Below, piece by piece: positions 39,106 through 46,569 of a DNA stretch of 46,584 bases. Source of the stretch: a virus; the IMG/VR virus record IMGVR_UViG_3300005542_000011, positions 1-46,584 of that record. One strand, written 5' to 3'. How positions within the stretch are numbered: position 1 is the first letter of the stretch; each line of letters starts with the position of its first letter. The translations under genes were made by a program, and so were the position numbers. The notes beneath the pieces were generated by a model, which was not told where the DNA came from, did not search any database, and was given only the letters and a program-made list of their open reading frames with translations.

Positions 39106-40032
39106 TCAGGCAGCGGAAGCTACATAAACCTTCTTTGGCCACTGACGCACTCGCAGACATATCGGCCACTCTGACATGTCGCCGCCTTTGCTATCGGAGA
39201 AGGCTGATCGAATACTCGCTCCGTGTTCTCCATTCACGGGATTAGAACCAACCTGTTTCATGAAGAATGGGACATTGGAGTCGGAGCACTGCAGGCGAAG
39301 TCTGTTGGCCCAGTCGAGGTTGAACGGCCGCGCGCCTGGTCCGGATTCCCCGCCGCAGATCACCCAGTCAATTGCCGGGTACTCGTGGTCGTCGTCGCTA
39401 GGGTCGATCTGCGTTTCCAGCCAAAGCGAGAGATCGACTTCTTTGAGCATCGGCTCGACACTCAGAAAACGCACGGCGGCGGGAGTCTCTTGCAAAAGCG
39501 TGATGCGTTCGTTCGCGTACTTCTGGGATTCGACCGAGACGCCGAGCCAAACATTCGGAAGTGGAGTTATGCCGGCGTCGTATTTCGGAGCGCGGCTGAG
39601 AATGCCGTGCATTCGATCAGCACGCTTTGTCAGCAGCTGGAACGTGTGCTGCGGGCATTTGGCCATCATCCCGAAGACACGACCCACGAATCTCACGTCG
39701 ATCGCCTCATGGAACAGGTCGAACATATCCCCGACAAAGATCGTGGCCGGCTTCTTTCGGAGCAGAGGCTGTTCGAGGATACGCTGATCGATGTAAAACT
39801 CGTGCTCCGCCAGGTGCGGCACTTCAAACGGCAATCCGGTGCCGAAGCGCCTGTTGATGGTCGAGGCGTAGCAGTTTTTGCAGCCCGGCGAGATGCGGGT
39901 GCAGAAGGTGCCGGTGCGCGGTCCCAACCGCTCGCGTTCGACAGAGTTATGTCGAAGCGTGGCGCGGATGGGATTCCAGGTCATGCCGGTTGTGCCGGGC
40001 ACCTTCGTCCACTCGATGGAAGTGAGGTTCAT
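39106..40032 (-). CDS. DUF5131 (phage Gp37/Gp68) family protein
   Basis: 308 residues. TSIEWTKVPGTTGMTWNPI opens the family; GTFCTRISPGCKNCYAS supplies three Cys in a radical-SAM-like CxxxxxxCxxC arrangement; FVGDMFDLFHEAI, FQLLTKRADRM, PNVWLGVSVESQKYA, FLSVEPMLKEV and WVICGGESGPGARPF are all hallmarks. Function is unknown; iron-sulphur chemistry is suspected from the Cys set. It follows in the leftward operon 1 nt after the gene at 40033. Confidence 0.9.
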   Translation of the reverse strand: MNLTSIEWTKVPGTTGMTWNPIRATLRHNSVERERLGPRTGTFCTRISPGCKNCYASTINRRFGTGLPFEVPHLAEHEFYIDQRILEQPLLRKKPATIFVGDMFDLFHEAIDVRFVGRVFGMMAKCPQHTFQLLTKRADRMHGILSRAPKYDAGITPLPNVWLGVSVESQKYANERITLLQETPAAVRFLSVEPMLKEVDLSLWLETQIDPSDDDHEYPAIDWVICGGESGPGARPFNLDWANRLRLQCSDSNVPFFMKQVGSNPVNGEHGASIRSAFSDSKGGDMSEWPICLRVRQWPKKVYVASAA

Positions 40033-40293
40033 CTACTGCATCCCCGTTCGCAGCATGTTTCTCATGCGCTGCGCCTTCGGAACCTTGTCGTCGGATTCGG
40101 GGAAGAAGTTCGCAGGTTCTCCTTCGCCGAGCAGCTCGTACGCGTCGAGTTCGACGCGGGCCGTATTGATGATCGCCGTCGCGACAGTCGTGATCGCCCG
40201 GGCGCGCTCAACATCCATGGGCTTCTCTTTGTCCTTCAGGGCTTCGAGCGTCTCGAACAGGTGGTTGCGCAGATCGCCGATCTTGTTCTTCAC
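40033..40293 (-). CDS. Unknown helical protein
   Basis: 86 residues: NKIGDLRNHLFETLEALKDKEKP, ERARAITTVATAIINTARVELDAY; resembles small phage helix-rich proteins often placed near HNH genes and terminase. Overlaps the HNH gene by 86 nt in another frame. Confidence 0.7.
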   Translation of the reverse strand: MKNKIGDLRNHLFETLEALKDKEKPMDVERARAITTVATAIINTARVELDAYELLGEGEPANFFPESDDKVPKAQRMRNMLRTGMQ

Positions 40294-40945
40294 TGTTTCG
40301 TCCTCTCATGGTGATTGCCCGATTGATCGCGCCTTTGAGGTGAATCACCTCGCGGAGCGCGGGCGGAAGATTGTGCATGATGGTGCGCGCGACGTGGTCG
40401 CGACCGGAAACTAGTTCGAGGTTCGACAGCGAATTATTCAGGTGGTCGCCGTCTTTCCACCAGATGCGCGCTTCGCGCCAGTGCGGCAGCGGCCCATTCC
40501 AGTGCTCCCAGATGAGGCGATGCACGTACTCCCAGCCTGTGTACGGCGGCTTGTGCGGCTTCCCGGTCTTGAGCATTAGATAGCCATCGACGATCCGGAA
40601 CGACCACAGCGGCAAAGTGTTTCGGGAGATTTGCCCCTTTTTGAATTGCGTCTCCTGCATGCGGCCACGTCCAATGGAATAGCCCGGACGACGCAAGCCC
40701 TTGTTCGCCGGAACGTGGCCTTTCGAAAAGCGGTGCGCGACGCCGGATTGAGTCAGCCGCTGCCGTTCCATGCGTTTCTTCTCGGCGATGTATTCCGCGC
40801 TCTTCTCGATGCCGAGCAGATTCACTCGCCCGTAGATCGCAACCACGGAGCGTTCCATAGCGTCTGCGACTTCGGGAGTAGGAAGCCATGGATAGATCGA
40901 ACGCAGCAACTTGTCATCACGTCGCGTCCAGAACCTTCGGCTCAC
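40208..40945 (-). CDS. Homing-type HNH endonuclease with helix-turn-helix start
   Basis: About 245 residues from GTG 40945 (GTGA overlap). N-terminal FWTRRDDKLLRSIYPWLPTP and EVADAMERSVVAIYGRVNLL make a Myb-like DNA-binding module; C-terminal VHRLIWEHWNGPLP and WWKDGDHLNNSLSNLELVS the HNH_3 catalytic region. Similar free-standing homing nucleases insert into phage genomes. No intron signature was noticed around it. Confidence 0.85.
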   Translation of the reverse strand: MSRRFWTRRDDKLLRSIYPWLPTPEVADAMERSVVAIYGRVNLLGIEKSAEYIAEKKRMERQRLTQSGVAHRFSKGHVPANKGLRRPGYSIGRGRMQETQFKKGQISRNTLPLWSFRIVDGYLMLKTGKPHKPPYTGWEYVHRLIWEHWNGPLPHWREARIWWKDGDHLNNSLSNLELVSGRDHVARTIMHNLPPALREVIHLKGAINRAITMRGRNSEEQDRRSAQPPVRDARSPEGQREAHGC

Positions 40946-41193
40946 GCGACCTCCAGCAGTTCGAGCGCCTGCATCAGCGATTCCGCTTGGGGGCGGGCTT
41001 CGAGGTAAGCCTTCAGTACGCATGCGGGATTGGTGCACACGTCTTCGAGCAGCCATGCGCAGGGCTGAAACTCTCCAAGCGTCGGTATATTTCCGAAGGC
41101 CACGCCTTCCATGCCTTCGTAGCGATCACGCGCCAGAGGAATTAGGCACGGCGCGTTCTCCGTACAGCCACATAATTTACAGACGCCGATCAT
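40942..41193 (-). CDS. Zinc-ribbon-like small protein
   Basis: 83 residues. GVCKLCGCTENAPCLIPLA is the start of a known type of small phage protein (CxxCG..E..PC), followed by FQPCAWLLEDVCTNPACVLK with four further Cys, then a helical C-terminus. ATGA overlap with the next gene. Probably zinc-binding. Confidence 0.75.
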   Translation of the reverse strand: MIGVCKLCGCTENAPCLIPLARDRYEGMEGVAFGNIPTLGEFQPCAWLLEDVCTNPACVLKAYLEARPQAESLMQALELLEVA

Positions 41194-41339
41194 GCTTTCG
41201 CCTTTCTCGCTTCCCTCTGCTTCTCAATCTCCGCCTCGAGTCCGTCCTGGTCCACAAATCGCACGTGATAGGCGGCAAGGATCACGATCACCGCCGTCAC
41301 TACGGCGAGAATCAGGAGAAGGGCGAGGATCAGCTTCAT
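41190..41339 (-). CDS. Small single-pass membrane protein
   Basis: 49 residues from ATG 41339: MKLILALLLILAVVTAVIVI then a charged coiled tail (DGLEAEIEKQREARKAKA). Overlaps the upstream stop. Unknown role. Confidence 0.75.
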   Translation of the reverse strand: MKLILALLLILAVVTAVIVILAAYHVRFVDQDGLEAEIEKQREARKAKA

Positions 41340-41530
41340 AGCGCCCTCGCCACTCCCCACACAATCAGCCACTCGGCAGCAAAGAACGCACCGACCAGGA
41401 CCGCGTCCAGAAACATCCGCTTGATTTTCTCGATCCGCGATTCCTCGAAGACGAACTCGATGGCCGCGTAATTGGCTTCGGCGACGAGCTCGATCGAGCC
41501 CTCCGGTTTAAAATGTGGGCGCTGCTTCAT
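41336..41530 (-). CDS. Small membrane protein
   Basis: 64 residues from ATG 41530: charged N-terminus (KPEGSIELVAEANYAAIEFV), basic KIKR, then membrane helix FLDAVLVGAFFAAEWLIVWG. Overlaps the following gene by ATGA. No name. Confidence 0.7.
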   Translation of the reverse strand: MKQRPHFKPEGSIELVAEANYAAIEFVFEESRIEKIKRMFLDAVLVGAFFAAEWLIVWGVARAL

Positions 41531-41538
41531 GGCTTTAT

Positions 41539-41673
41539 TCAGTGGCCTCCGCCTGGTTCGCCGCCAGGATTGGCGTCGTCCGGTGCGGGTAGTGGTGCTG
41601 GTTGCGGAGCCGGAGCCGGTGCCTGTGTCGGTTCCGGTGCCGTTGGTTGCGTGTTCGTGGTCGTGTCTGCCAT
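41539..41673 (-). CDS. Pro/Ala/Thr-rich peptide
   Basis: 44 residues, low-complexity: QPTAPEPTQAPAPAPQPAPL. An excellent AGGAG 6 nt before ATG supports translation. Likely a disordered linker protein; function unknown. Confidence 0.6.
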   Translation of the reverse strand: MADTTTNTQPTAPEPTQAPAPAPQPAPLPAPDDANPGGEPGGGH

Positions 41674-41685
41674 TCACTTCTCCTT

Positions 41686-42318
41686 TCAGAATTTGGCGCT
41701 GCCGCCTTCGCAGGCGATATGACCGGCAATTGGCGCAAGCGTGTAATCGGGTTTGCAGTTCGCTGCAAGTACAGGCAGGCGGTCGGGCCCGCGTACCACG
41801 TCGAAGCCGTCGATCTCCGTGCAGGACCCGCGTCGCGCGGTCCGGATCCACTGCAGAATGTGTCCGGCTTCGAAGCGTGGCTTCTGGCAGAAATTCATTT
41901 CGACCGGCAACTGCGGAATACCGTTCACAACCTCCTGCATGACGCGACGGTGCCCGCACGTTCCGTCCGCTTCGCAGGGTTCGACGTTCTGGATCACGCG
42001 AAGATAGTCGTCGGGGTAGGAGTAGAGGCGCGTTGCCGGCCGGAAGTGCCAGAGCAAAGCGACGAGTAAAATAGTTATCGCAAACACTGCCGCGATCGCG
42101 CCTTGCGCGGAAAACCCGAAATCCCCGGACCGGATCCGGTGAACCAGCGACCAGATTCTTTCGGCCAGCTCTTCTTTGCGCTCCACTTCAGTTTCGGCTT
42201 CGTATTTGCCGAGCAGCACGCTCAGTCTTGCTTTCTTTGCTCGGTGCGCCATCGACTCCTCTGGTTCCGAGCGGACCAGGCCGGCGGTTTCGGTTCGAAG
42301 TGTTTGCGGGTCGGTCAT
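41686..42318 (-). CDS. Membrane-anchored protein with Cys-rich external domain
   Basis: 210 residues. N-terminal coiled coil (ARLSVLLGKYEAETEVERKEE), membrane helix GAIAAVFAITILLVALLWHF (about 73-92), then a 115-residue domain with 5 Cys (EPCEADGTCGHR, NFCQKP, SCTEIDG, ANCKPDYTL, HIACEGG). The Cys pattern fits disulphides in the periplasm. A superinfection-exclusion or lysis-control role is possible but not shown. Confidence 0.75.
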   Translation of the reverse strand: MTDPQTLRTETAGLVRSEPEESMAHRAKKARLSVLLGKYEAETEVERKEELAERIWSLVHRIRSGDFGFSAQGAIAAVFAITILLVALLWHFRPATRLYSYPDDYLRVIQNVEPCEADGTCGHRRVMQEVVNGIPQLPVEMNFCQKPRFEAGHILQWIRTARRGSCTEIDGFDVVRGPDRLPVLAANCKPDYTLAPIAGHIACEGGSAKF

Positions 42319-42328
42319 AGTCTTTCCT

Positions 42329-42487
42329 TTAGTTCACCCACACGATCATCGGAACGATGCAGAAGTGCAGCGGACTCTTCCCCGCGTGACACCCCCTACA
42401 GCAGCCGACCAGCATGCGCATGCCGGGAATCAGACGAATTGTGCCTGGCGCCTGGCAGGTTGCGAATTGTTTCCAGGTCAGTTCCAT
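42329..42487 (-). CDS. 52-residue Cys/Met-rich protein
   Basis: MELTWKQFATCQAPGTIRLI then GMRMLVGCCRGCHAGKSPLH and FCIVPMIVWVN. AAGGA lies about 10 nt before ATG. A hydrophobic, Cys-bearing small protein; coupled to the next gene by 3-nt spacing. Confidence 0.6.
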   Translation of the reverse strand: MELTWKQFATCQAPGTIRLIPGMRMLVGCCRGCHAGKSPLHFCIVPMIVWVN

Positions 42488-42490
42488 AAA

Positions 42491-42973
42491 TCACAGTTCC
42501 TTCTCGAAATCCTTTTCATCCCATACTTCGATGTAGTAGGTTTCGCGGCCAAGCTTTGCCACCAGGAACGGGTCGGGGTCACTCGAAATCGATTCGACCA
42601 TGAGCTTCACTTCTGGGCAGGCTCGCTTAATATCGATGGCTTTGCGCAGCACGAATGGCGGCACGTTTTCGGCGTCCGCGATGTTTGTCTCTCCCCAGTA
42701 GTAACTTGCGTAGCTAGGCGGGTCCTGATCTTGAGCAGCCTTCTCTAGGTCGTGGCGTTTCTGCCGTTGATAACGGCACACAGAATCCCGTGAAAGGATT
42801 TCAATGTCCAACCCGTGCAGAACTTCACTGAGTGACGGCCGCGTGCGAATTACGCGATCGGCGAGATCGTTGTGCTTCAGGATGAGCTGCGCATCGCGAG
42901 CTAGCTGCTGAAGCTCTGGCGAGGCCTTGCGCTGACGATCAACCTTTATCCGTTCAAGCGTTACCGTTGTCAT
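42491..42973 (-). CDS. Unknown protein
   Basis: 160 residues: basic N-terminal region (LERIKVDRQRKASPELQQLA), then RTRPSLSEVLHGLDIEILSR, and a C-terminal alpha/beta part ending KLGRETYYIEVWDEKDFE. No family recognised; reading frame and spacing are good. Confidence 0.75.
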   Translation of the reverse strand: MTTVTLERIKVDRQRKASPELQQLARDAQLILKHNDLADRVIRTRPSLSEVLHGLDIEILSRDSVCRYQRQKRHDLEKAAQDQDPPSYASYYWGETNIADAENVPPFVLRKAIDIKRACPEVKLMVESISSDPDPFLVAKLGRETYYIEVWDEKDFEKEL

Positions 42974-42983
42974 GCTTCTCCCT

Positions 42984-43196
42984 TCAAGCGAACTCCAGTT
43001 CCTGCTGCTCAGTGGTGGCCATCTCTTTCAGCATCTGCGCACGCAGGTTTGCAGTGGCCCGCTGCAATAAGTCGATCCGCTCGATGTAGTACTTGGGCCA
43101 GCCGTTGAACTCAGCCATGCGTTTCGCGTCGGCGTACTGGATGGCAGCACTCTCCAGCTCGTCGATCGCCAGGTCGAGATGTTGAAAGGTCGTCAT
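42984..43196 (-). CDS. Small helical protein
   Basis: 70 residues from ATG 43196 (1-nt overlap with the upstream stop, TGATG). TFQHLDLAIDELESAAIQYA, EFNGWPKYYIERIDLLQRAT; typical two-helix early protein. An upstream in-frame Met is less likely. Confidence 0.7.
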   Translation of the reverse strand: MTTFQHLDLAIDELESAAIQYADAKRMAEFNGWPKYYIERIDLLQRATANLRAQMLKEMATTEQQELEFA

Positions 43197-43366
43197 CACG
43201 CGGTTTTCGTTTGCGCCCTCTTCCGCTCGAAACCGAGCCACTTCTTTTTCTTCGGTACCTGTTGCTGCACCAGGAGCAGCTCCGGGCCCTTGGCGAGCAG
43301 TCTGCGCATCAGCGCGTTCGTGCCGGGCACTTCGAGTTCGCCGGAAGGAGAGCGGGAGAGTTTCAT
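43196..43366 (-). CDS. Small basic protein
   Basis: 56 residues from ATG 43366 (ATGA overlap). KLSRSPSGELEVPGTNALMR then LLLVQQQVPKKKKWLGFERK and basic tail. Possibly nucleic-acid-binding; unknown. Confidence 0.65.
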   Translation of the reverse strand: MKLSRSPSGELEVPGTNALMRRLLAKGPELLLVQQQVPKKKKWLGFERKRAQTKTA

Positions 43367-43551
43367 AATTCGTCCAGCATCCTCCGCAGAACGACGAACA
43401 CGAAGAAGCCGACGCCGATAATCCACCACCAGCTTTTCGGCGTGAGTCCCCAACCGTAAATATTGACGAGAATGCTGCACAGAACCATCAGCGCGATCAC
43501 TGCCGACTGTGCAACGAACCGCGCCAACGTCATTTCTTTTTTTTCACTCAC
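43363..43551 (-). CDS. Two-pass membrane protein
   Basis: 62 residues with two hydrophobic helices (SAVIALMVLCSILVNIYG and WWIIGVGFFVFVVLRRM). Size and shape are those of a small holin or anti-holin, but such proteins are not diagnostic alone. ATGA overlaps at both ends. Confidence 0.75.
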   Translation of the reverse strand: MSEKKEMTLARFVAQSAVIALMVLCSILVNIYGWGLTPKSWWWIIGVGFFVFVVLRRMLDEL

Positions 43552-43748
43552 GCCGCAATCCTCGATTCGGTGATGGTGATCGTTGCCTTGATCTGGTGAA
43601 TGCGCTTCTTCTTAACCTGGTTAAGCACATCGGCGAAGGCCCGCGCGATCGCAGCCTTGTTGTTCGTGGCGCGTCCGCGTCCCGTTTTGTAGATCGAGCT
43701 GCCGCGCAGCTCCGGGAACATTGCCTCGACGATCGCAAGCTTGGTCAT
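43548..43748 (-). CDS. Small protein of unknown function
   Basis: 66 residues: LAIVEAMFPELRGSSIYKTG then AAIARAFADVLNQVKKKRIH. Mostly helical with a C-terminal beta strand (TITITESRIA). Coupled to neighbours by ATGA. Confidence 0.7.
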   Translation of the reverse strand: MTKLAIVEAMFPELRGSSIYKTGRGRATNNKAAIARAFADVLNQVKKKRIHQIKATITITESRIAA

Positions 43749-45382
43749 GTCTGCTCCTGTAATCGTTCGAGGTATTCCGCTCCGGTCAGCCCGAACGTGG
43801 ACGCTACCGCATTCAATGGCGTGAGCTTCTGCGACTCTCCGACCGACCCGTCTTTGCCGAGCAGGCGAAGTTCGGGATGCACGCGCAGGAAATACGGCTT
43901 CTGGCTTCCGTCCGGTTCGGGCGTCGAGTTCATCACCTTCACCATGACCAGCGCTTCATCGTTCGGAATTTCCGTGCGATAGAGTTCGCCAAACTCGTCT
44001 TCGGCGATGCGCTTCGCGCCCGAATCCAGCAGGTAGCGCGAGAGCCCGTAGCGCTCGATCATCACGCGCCGCACTTCGGCGTTCGATTCGTCGCCGATGT
44101 GCTTGAGCGTGATCCACTCCGGATTGGTGACGACGAACGCCGGCACCATCACGCCGTGCCAGTAGTAGAGGTTATCGACGTCCGACTCGAGCGCGGCGTA
44201 AGTCGCGTTGTGCAGCCGCCGGCCAGTGGCGATTGGTTCCATGTGCAGCTTCGGCTTTGCCGCCCAGTAGAGAACATCGGGTGTCCAGTGCAGCAGCCAG
44301 GCTCCGGAAAGGAACGCTTCAAAGATCGGACGCGACCAGGCCTGCACGTCGCTCTTCGCGATTTGAATCGCGCCGATGTAACACGTGGCGAAAGCCGACA
44401 TGTCTGTATGCCACCACCACCAACTTCCGCGGTGAATACACCAGGAGGCAAAGCGGTGCAAAGCGCCGCTTTGCCGACCGCCATCCCGCGCATCCAGCGC
44501 AGCCCGCGCAGCCCGCGCAGCCAGCGCAGCCAGCGCATCCCGCGCATCCAGCGCAGCCCGCGCATCCAGCGCATCCCGCGCATCCCGCGCATCCCGCGCA
44601 TCCCGCGCATCCAGCGCATCCAGCGCAGCCCGCGCATCCCGCGCATCCCGCGCATCCAGCGCATCCAGCGCAGCCCGCGCAGCCAGCGCATCCCGCGCAT
44701 CCCGCGCATCCCGCGCATCCCGCGCAGCCCGCGCAGCCCGCGCATCCCGCGCATCCCGCGCATCCCGCGCATCCCGCGCATCCCGCGCAGCCCGCGCATC
44801 CCGCGCATCCCGCGCATCCAGCGCAGCCCGCGCATCCAGCGCAGCCCGCGCATCCCGCGCATCCAGCGCAGCCCGCGCAGCCAGCGCAGCCAGCGCATCC
44901 CGCGCATCCCGCGCAGCCCGCGCATCCCGCGCAGCCCGCGCATCCAGCGCAGCCAGCGCATCCAGCGCATCCAGCGCATCCAGCGCAGCCCGCGCATCCA
45001 GCGCAGCCCGCGCATCCAGCGCAGCCCGCGCATCCAGCGCAGCCAGCGCATCCAGCGCATCCCGCGCATCCCGCGCATCCCGCGCAGCCCGCGCATCCAG
45101 CGCAGCCCGCGCATCCAGCGCAGCCAGCGCAGCCGAAGGACTTCGCCCACTTCGCTGTGCGAAGTCCTTCAAAACCTCTCCCACGTACGAGAGCAAAGCC
45201 GGCTCGTTCGACAGATCCCAGCCCGGACGAAGCCTGACCACTTCACGTTTAATTCCGAGTGTGCCGAGATACTGTTTCAGCTGGTCCTCTACCCGGGCTT
45301 GGTCGAGCACGCCCGGGTAGTTGCAGGCCTCGGAAAAAACGCTGAGCAGCTCCTTCGTCGAGCGCGTTTCAGTCGGCGACAT
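43745..45382 (-). CDS. DUF6745-like protein interrupted by a 72-unit three-residue repeat
   Basis: 545 residues. 1-84: helical domain ([40 protein letters not shown]). 85-301: 72 units of [D/A]-A-[R/L], from the DNA array, an Ala-rich helix-forming rod. 302-545: domain I place with DUF6745 from memory: [104 protein letters not shown]. Function unknown. It follows a small QGDV-type protein, a partner I recall near such genes. Overlaps both neighbours. Confidence 0.75.
   Translation of the reverse strand: MSPTETRSTKELLSVFSEACNYPGVLDQARVEDQLKQYLGTLGIKREVVRLRPGWDLSNEPALLSYVGEVLKDFAQRSGRSPSAALAALDARAALDARAARDARDARDALDALAALDARAALDARAALDARAALDALDALDALAALDARAARDARAARDARDALAALAARAALDARDARAALDARAALDARDARDARAARDARDARDARDARDARAARAARDARDARDARDALAARAALDALDARDARDARAALDALDARDARDARDARDALDARAALDARDALAALAARAARAALDARDGGRQSGALHRFASWCIHRGSWWWWHTDMSAFATCYIGAIQIAKSDVQAWSRPIFEAFLSGAWLLHWTPDVLYWAAKPKLHMEPIATGRRLHNATYAALESDVDNLYYWHGVMVPAFVVTNPEWITLKHIGDESNAEVRRVMIERYGLSRYLLDSGAKRIAEDEFGELYRTEIPNDEALVMVKVMNSTPEPDGSQKPYFLRVHPELRLLGKDGSVGESQKLTPLNAVASTFGLTGAEYLERLQEQT
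44482..45129. repeat. 9-bp tandem array, 72 units, two dimorphic positions
   Basis: Read on the plus strand every unit is CA(T/G)CC(C/A)GCG. I counted 72 consecutive units with no deviation at the other seven positions. In frame (minus) each unit encodes Asp or Ala, Ala, Arg or Leu. All unit lengths are nine, so expansion or contraction keeps the frame. Confidence 0.95.
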
Positions 45383-45875
45383 TCCTAATCTCCGCCGGCG
45401 TGTATTCGCGTTGGATTTCCACTTCGTAGTTGCCCTTGGGAAGGACGACGGGCGCGTGCTCTTCGTGAATGATGCGGACGCCCTCTTCTGCTACGCGCAG
45501 ATAGAGACCGCCGTCGATCTCGAGCACTTCCGCGTGTTCGAGGGTTTCGACTTTATGTGCGTGGCCGGTAACTTCGCCGTAGGCGAGAATGCCGGTCAGT
45601 CTGGGTTGAGCCTTTTTCGTCGGCAGGCTCGCTATGCGCCGAATGAGTACGTCGCCTTGGCGGTAGATCGCGTTTCGCATGGATTGAACTCCATTGATGA
45701 GTTGGCTGGTAGCACGGCTTTTAAACGTCGAGAAAAAGCAGGTGGAGCAGAGTGGCTTGCGCACGCCGGTGCGCGAGTCGGTCAGGAATCCGCTGGTCAT
45801 CGCGCGGCATTCCCGGCACTCGCGTTCGCGAACACGCGAGGAGAAGGTCCACTCGAATAAGGGAGTCGGCTTCAC
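45369..45875 (-). CDS. Two-part protein: Cys module plus QGDV/GHAH domain
   Basis: 168 residues from GTG 45875 (GTGA overlap). 1-65: [10 protein letters not shown] and PLCSTCFFS, a CxxC pair set. 66-168: [63 protein letters not shown], a small beta domain that I associate with neighbours of DUF6745 proteins. Met66 (45680) has GGAG 8-9 nt upstream, so a short form may also be made. Stop overlaps the repeat protein's start region. Confidence 0.7.
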   Translation of the reverse strand: MKPTPLFEWTFSSRVRERECRECRAMTSGFLTDSRTGVRKPLCSTCFFSTFKSRATSQLINGVQSMRNAIYRQGDVLIRRIASLPTKKAQPRLTGILAYGEVTGHAHKVETLEHAEVLEIDGGLYLRVAEEGVRIIHEEHAPVVLPKGNYEVEIQREYTPAEIRNVAD

Positions 45876-46138
45876 GATGTCCTCCGCGCTTTCGGCTTTC
45901 GCGTGCTGACGCGAATCCTCTTCGGGTTAAGGACGGAGCGGACGATCTCGTCCGCGTGTTTCAATCCGCGGAAGAAGCCACGCTCAAAATGTTTTCCGAG
46001 TCGGTGATGCCCGCGCATCTCCCAGTGTCGGACTCGCTCGTCGTGGATGATCTTGAGCAGTTGTCGCTGCAGCTGCACGGCGACCATTGCCACCATGCGG
46101 TTAACAAAGTGCTGCGTCGATTCGCGGCGGGCGGTCAC
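45872..46138 (-). CDS. Basic helical protein
   Basis: 88 residues: QHFVNRMVAMVAVQLQRQLLKI, many His and Arg, and a basic C-terminus ([20 protein letters not shown]). Possibly nucleic-acid-binding. Coupled on both sides by 1-4 nt overlaps. Confidence 0.7.
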   Translation of the reverse strand: MTARRESTQHFVNRMVAMVAVQLQRQLLKIIHDERVRHWEMRGHHRLGKHFERGFFRGLKHADEIVRSVLNPKRIRVSTRKPKARRTS

Positions 46139-46428
46139 TATTTTTTCTCCGCCTCTTCCACCAGTCCGGTGAGCGAACCGATCAGGTTGCCGTCATGTGG
46201 CGGGAGTTCGCCCACGCATTCGCGCAGGACGCTCTCTCGCGCGCTCATAAGCAGGCAGCGGGCGTCGATGTTGTCCCGCATCTCTTCACGCGTCCCAAAG
46301 ACAGGGAAGGCCTCGCACAAGTGCTTATGCGCGTCGGTCAGAATTTGATAGGGATCCTGCGCGGAGTGCGGAAGCTGGACCGGGTGATCCGGAGGAAGGA
46401 AGTTGTGTAGTACGGTTGGCTGCCCCAC
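46138..46428 (-). CDS. Unknown protein, first gene after tRNA
   Basis: 96 residues from GTG 46428; GGGG lies 6-7 nt upstream, in the loop of a hairpin. ILTDAHKHLCEAFPVFGTREEM then ARESVLRECVGELPPHDGNL: helical, acidic. No family. First gene of the leftward operon. Confidence 0.7.
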   Translation of the reverse strand: MGQPTVLHNFLPPDHPVQLPHSAQDPYQILTDAHKHLCEAFPVFGTREEMRDNIDARCLLMSARESVLRECVGELPPHDGNLIGSLTGLVEEAEKK

Positions 46429-46450
46429 TGAAGCCCCTTTTAAGCTTCAG
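46428..46450 (-). promoter_or_regulatory. Hairpin with the ribosome site in its loop
   Basis: CTGAAGC/GCTTCAG 7-bp perfect stem (46450-46444 with 46434-46428), 9-nt loop containing AAAAGGG; the GTG start overlaps the stem's last base. It could expose or mask translation, or act as the tRNA 3' processing and termination site. Confidence 0.5.
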
Positions 46451-46465
46451 CTTCCAGCGCGAGGT

Positions 46466-46542
46466 TGGTAGGCGCGGCAGGACTTGAACCTGCAACCCTC
46501 GGATTAGAAATCCGATGCTCTATCCACTTGAGCTACGCGCCC
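46466..46542 (-). tRNA. tRNA-Arg (anticodon UCU), CCA encoded
   Basis: Cloverleaf read on the minus strand: acceptor GGGCGCG/CGCGCCU with a G-U first pair, D arm GCUC/GAGC, anticodon stem UCGGA/UCCGA with loop UUUCUAA (anticodon UCU), T arm GCAGG-UUCAAGU-CCUGC, discriminator A and encoded CCA. It reads the rare codons AGA and AGG. Could be phage-carried, or the host gene at an integration site. Confidence 0.95.
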
Positions 46543-46563
46543 TCACGAACGGCCAACAGAGCA

Positions 46564-46569
46564 ATTTTA
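46564..46569 (-). promoter_or_regulatory. Possible -10 element before the tRNA
   Basis: TAAAAT (minus 46569-46564), about 22 nt before the tRNA 5' end. The -35 region would lie at or beyond the window edge, so this is weak. Confidence 0.3.

Noticed and set aside
44482-45129. CRISPR array
   Set aside because: Units are 9 bp, contiguous, without unique spacers; it is an in-frame minisatellite.
44149-45388. Long alternative frames through the 9-bp array on both strands (Pro-Ala-His/Gln repeats on plus, Arg-Trp-Met repeats on minus)
   Set aside because: An array with nine-base units lacking stops is open in every frame. Only the minus frame at 43745-45382 continues into conserved-looking domains on both sides.
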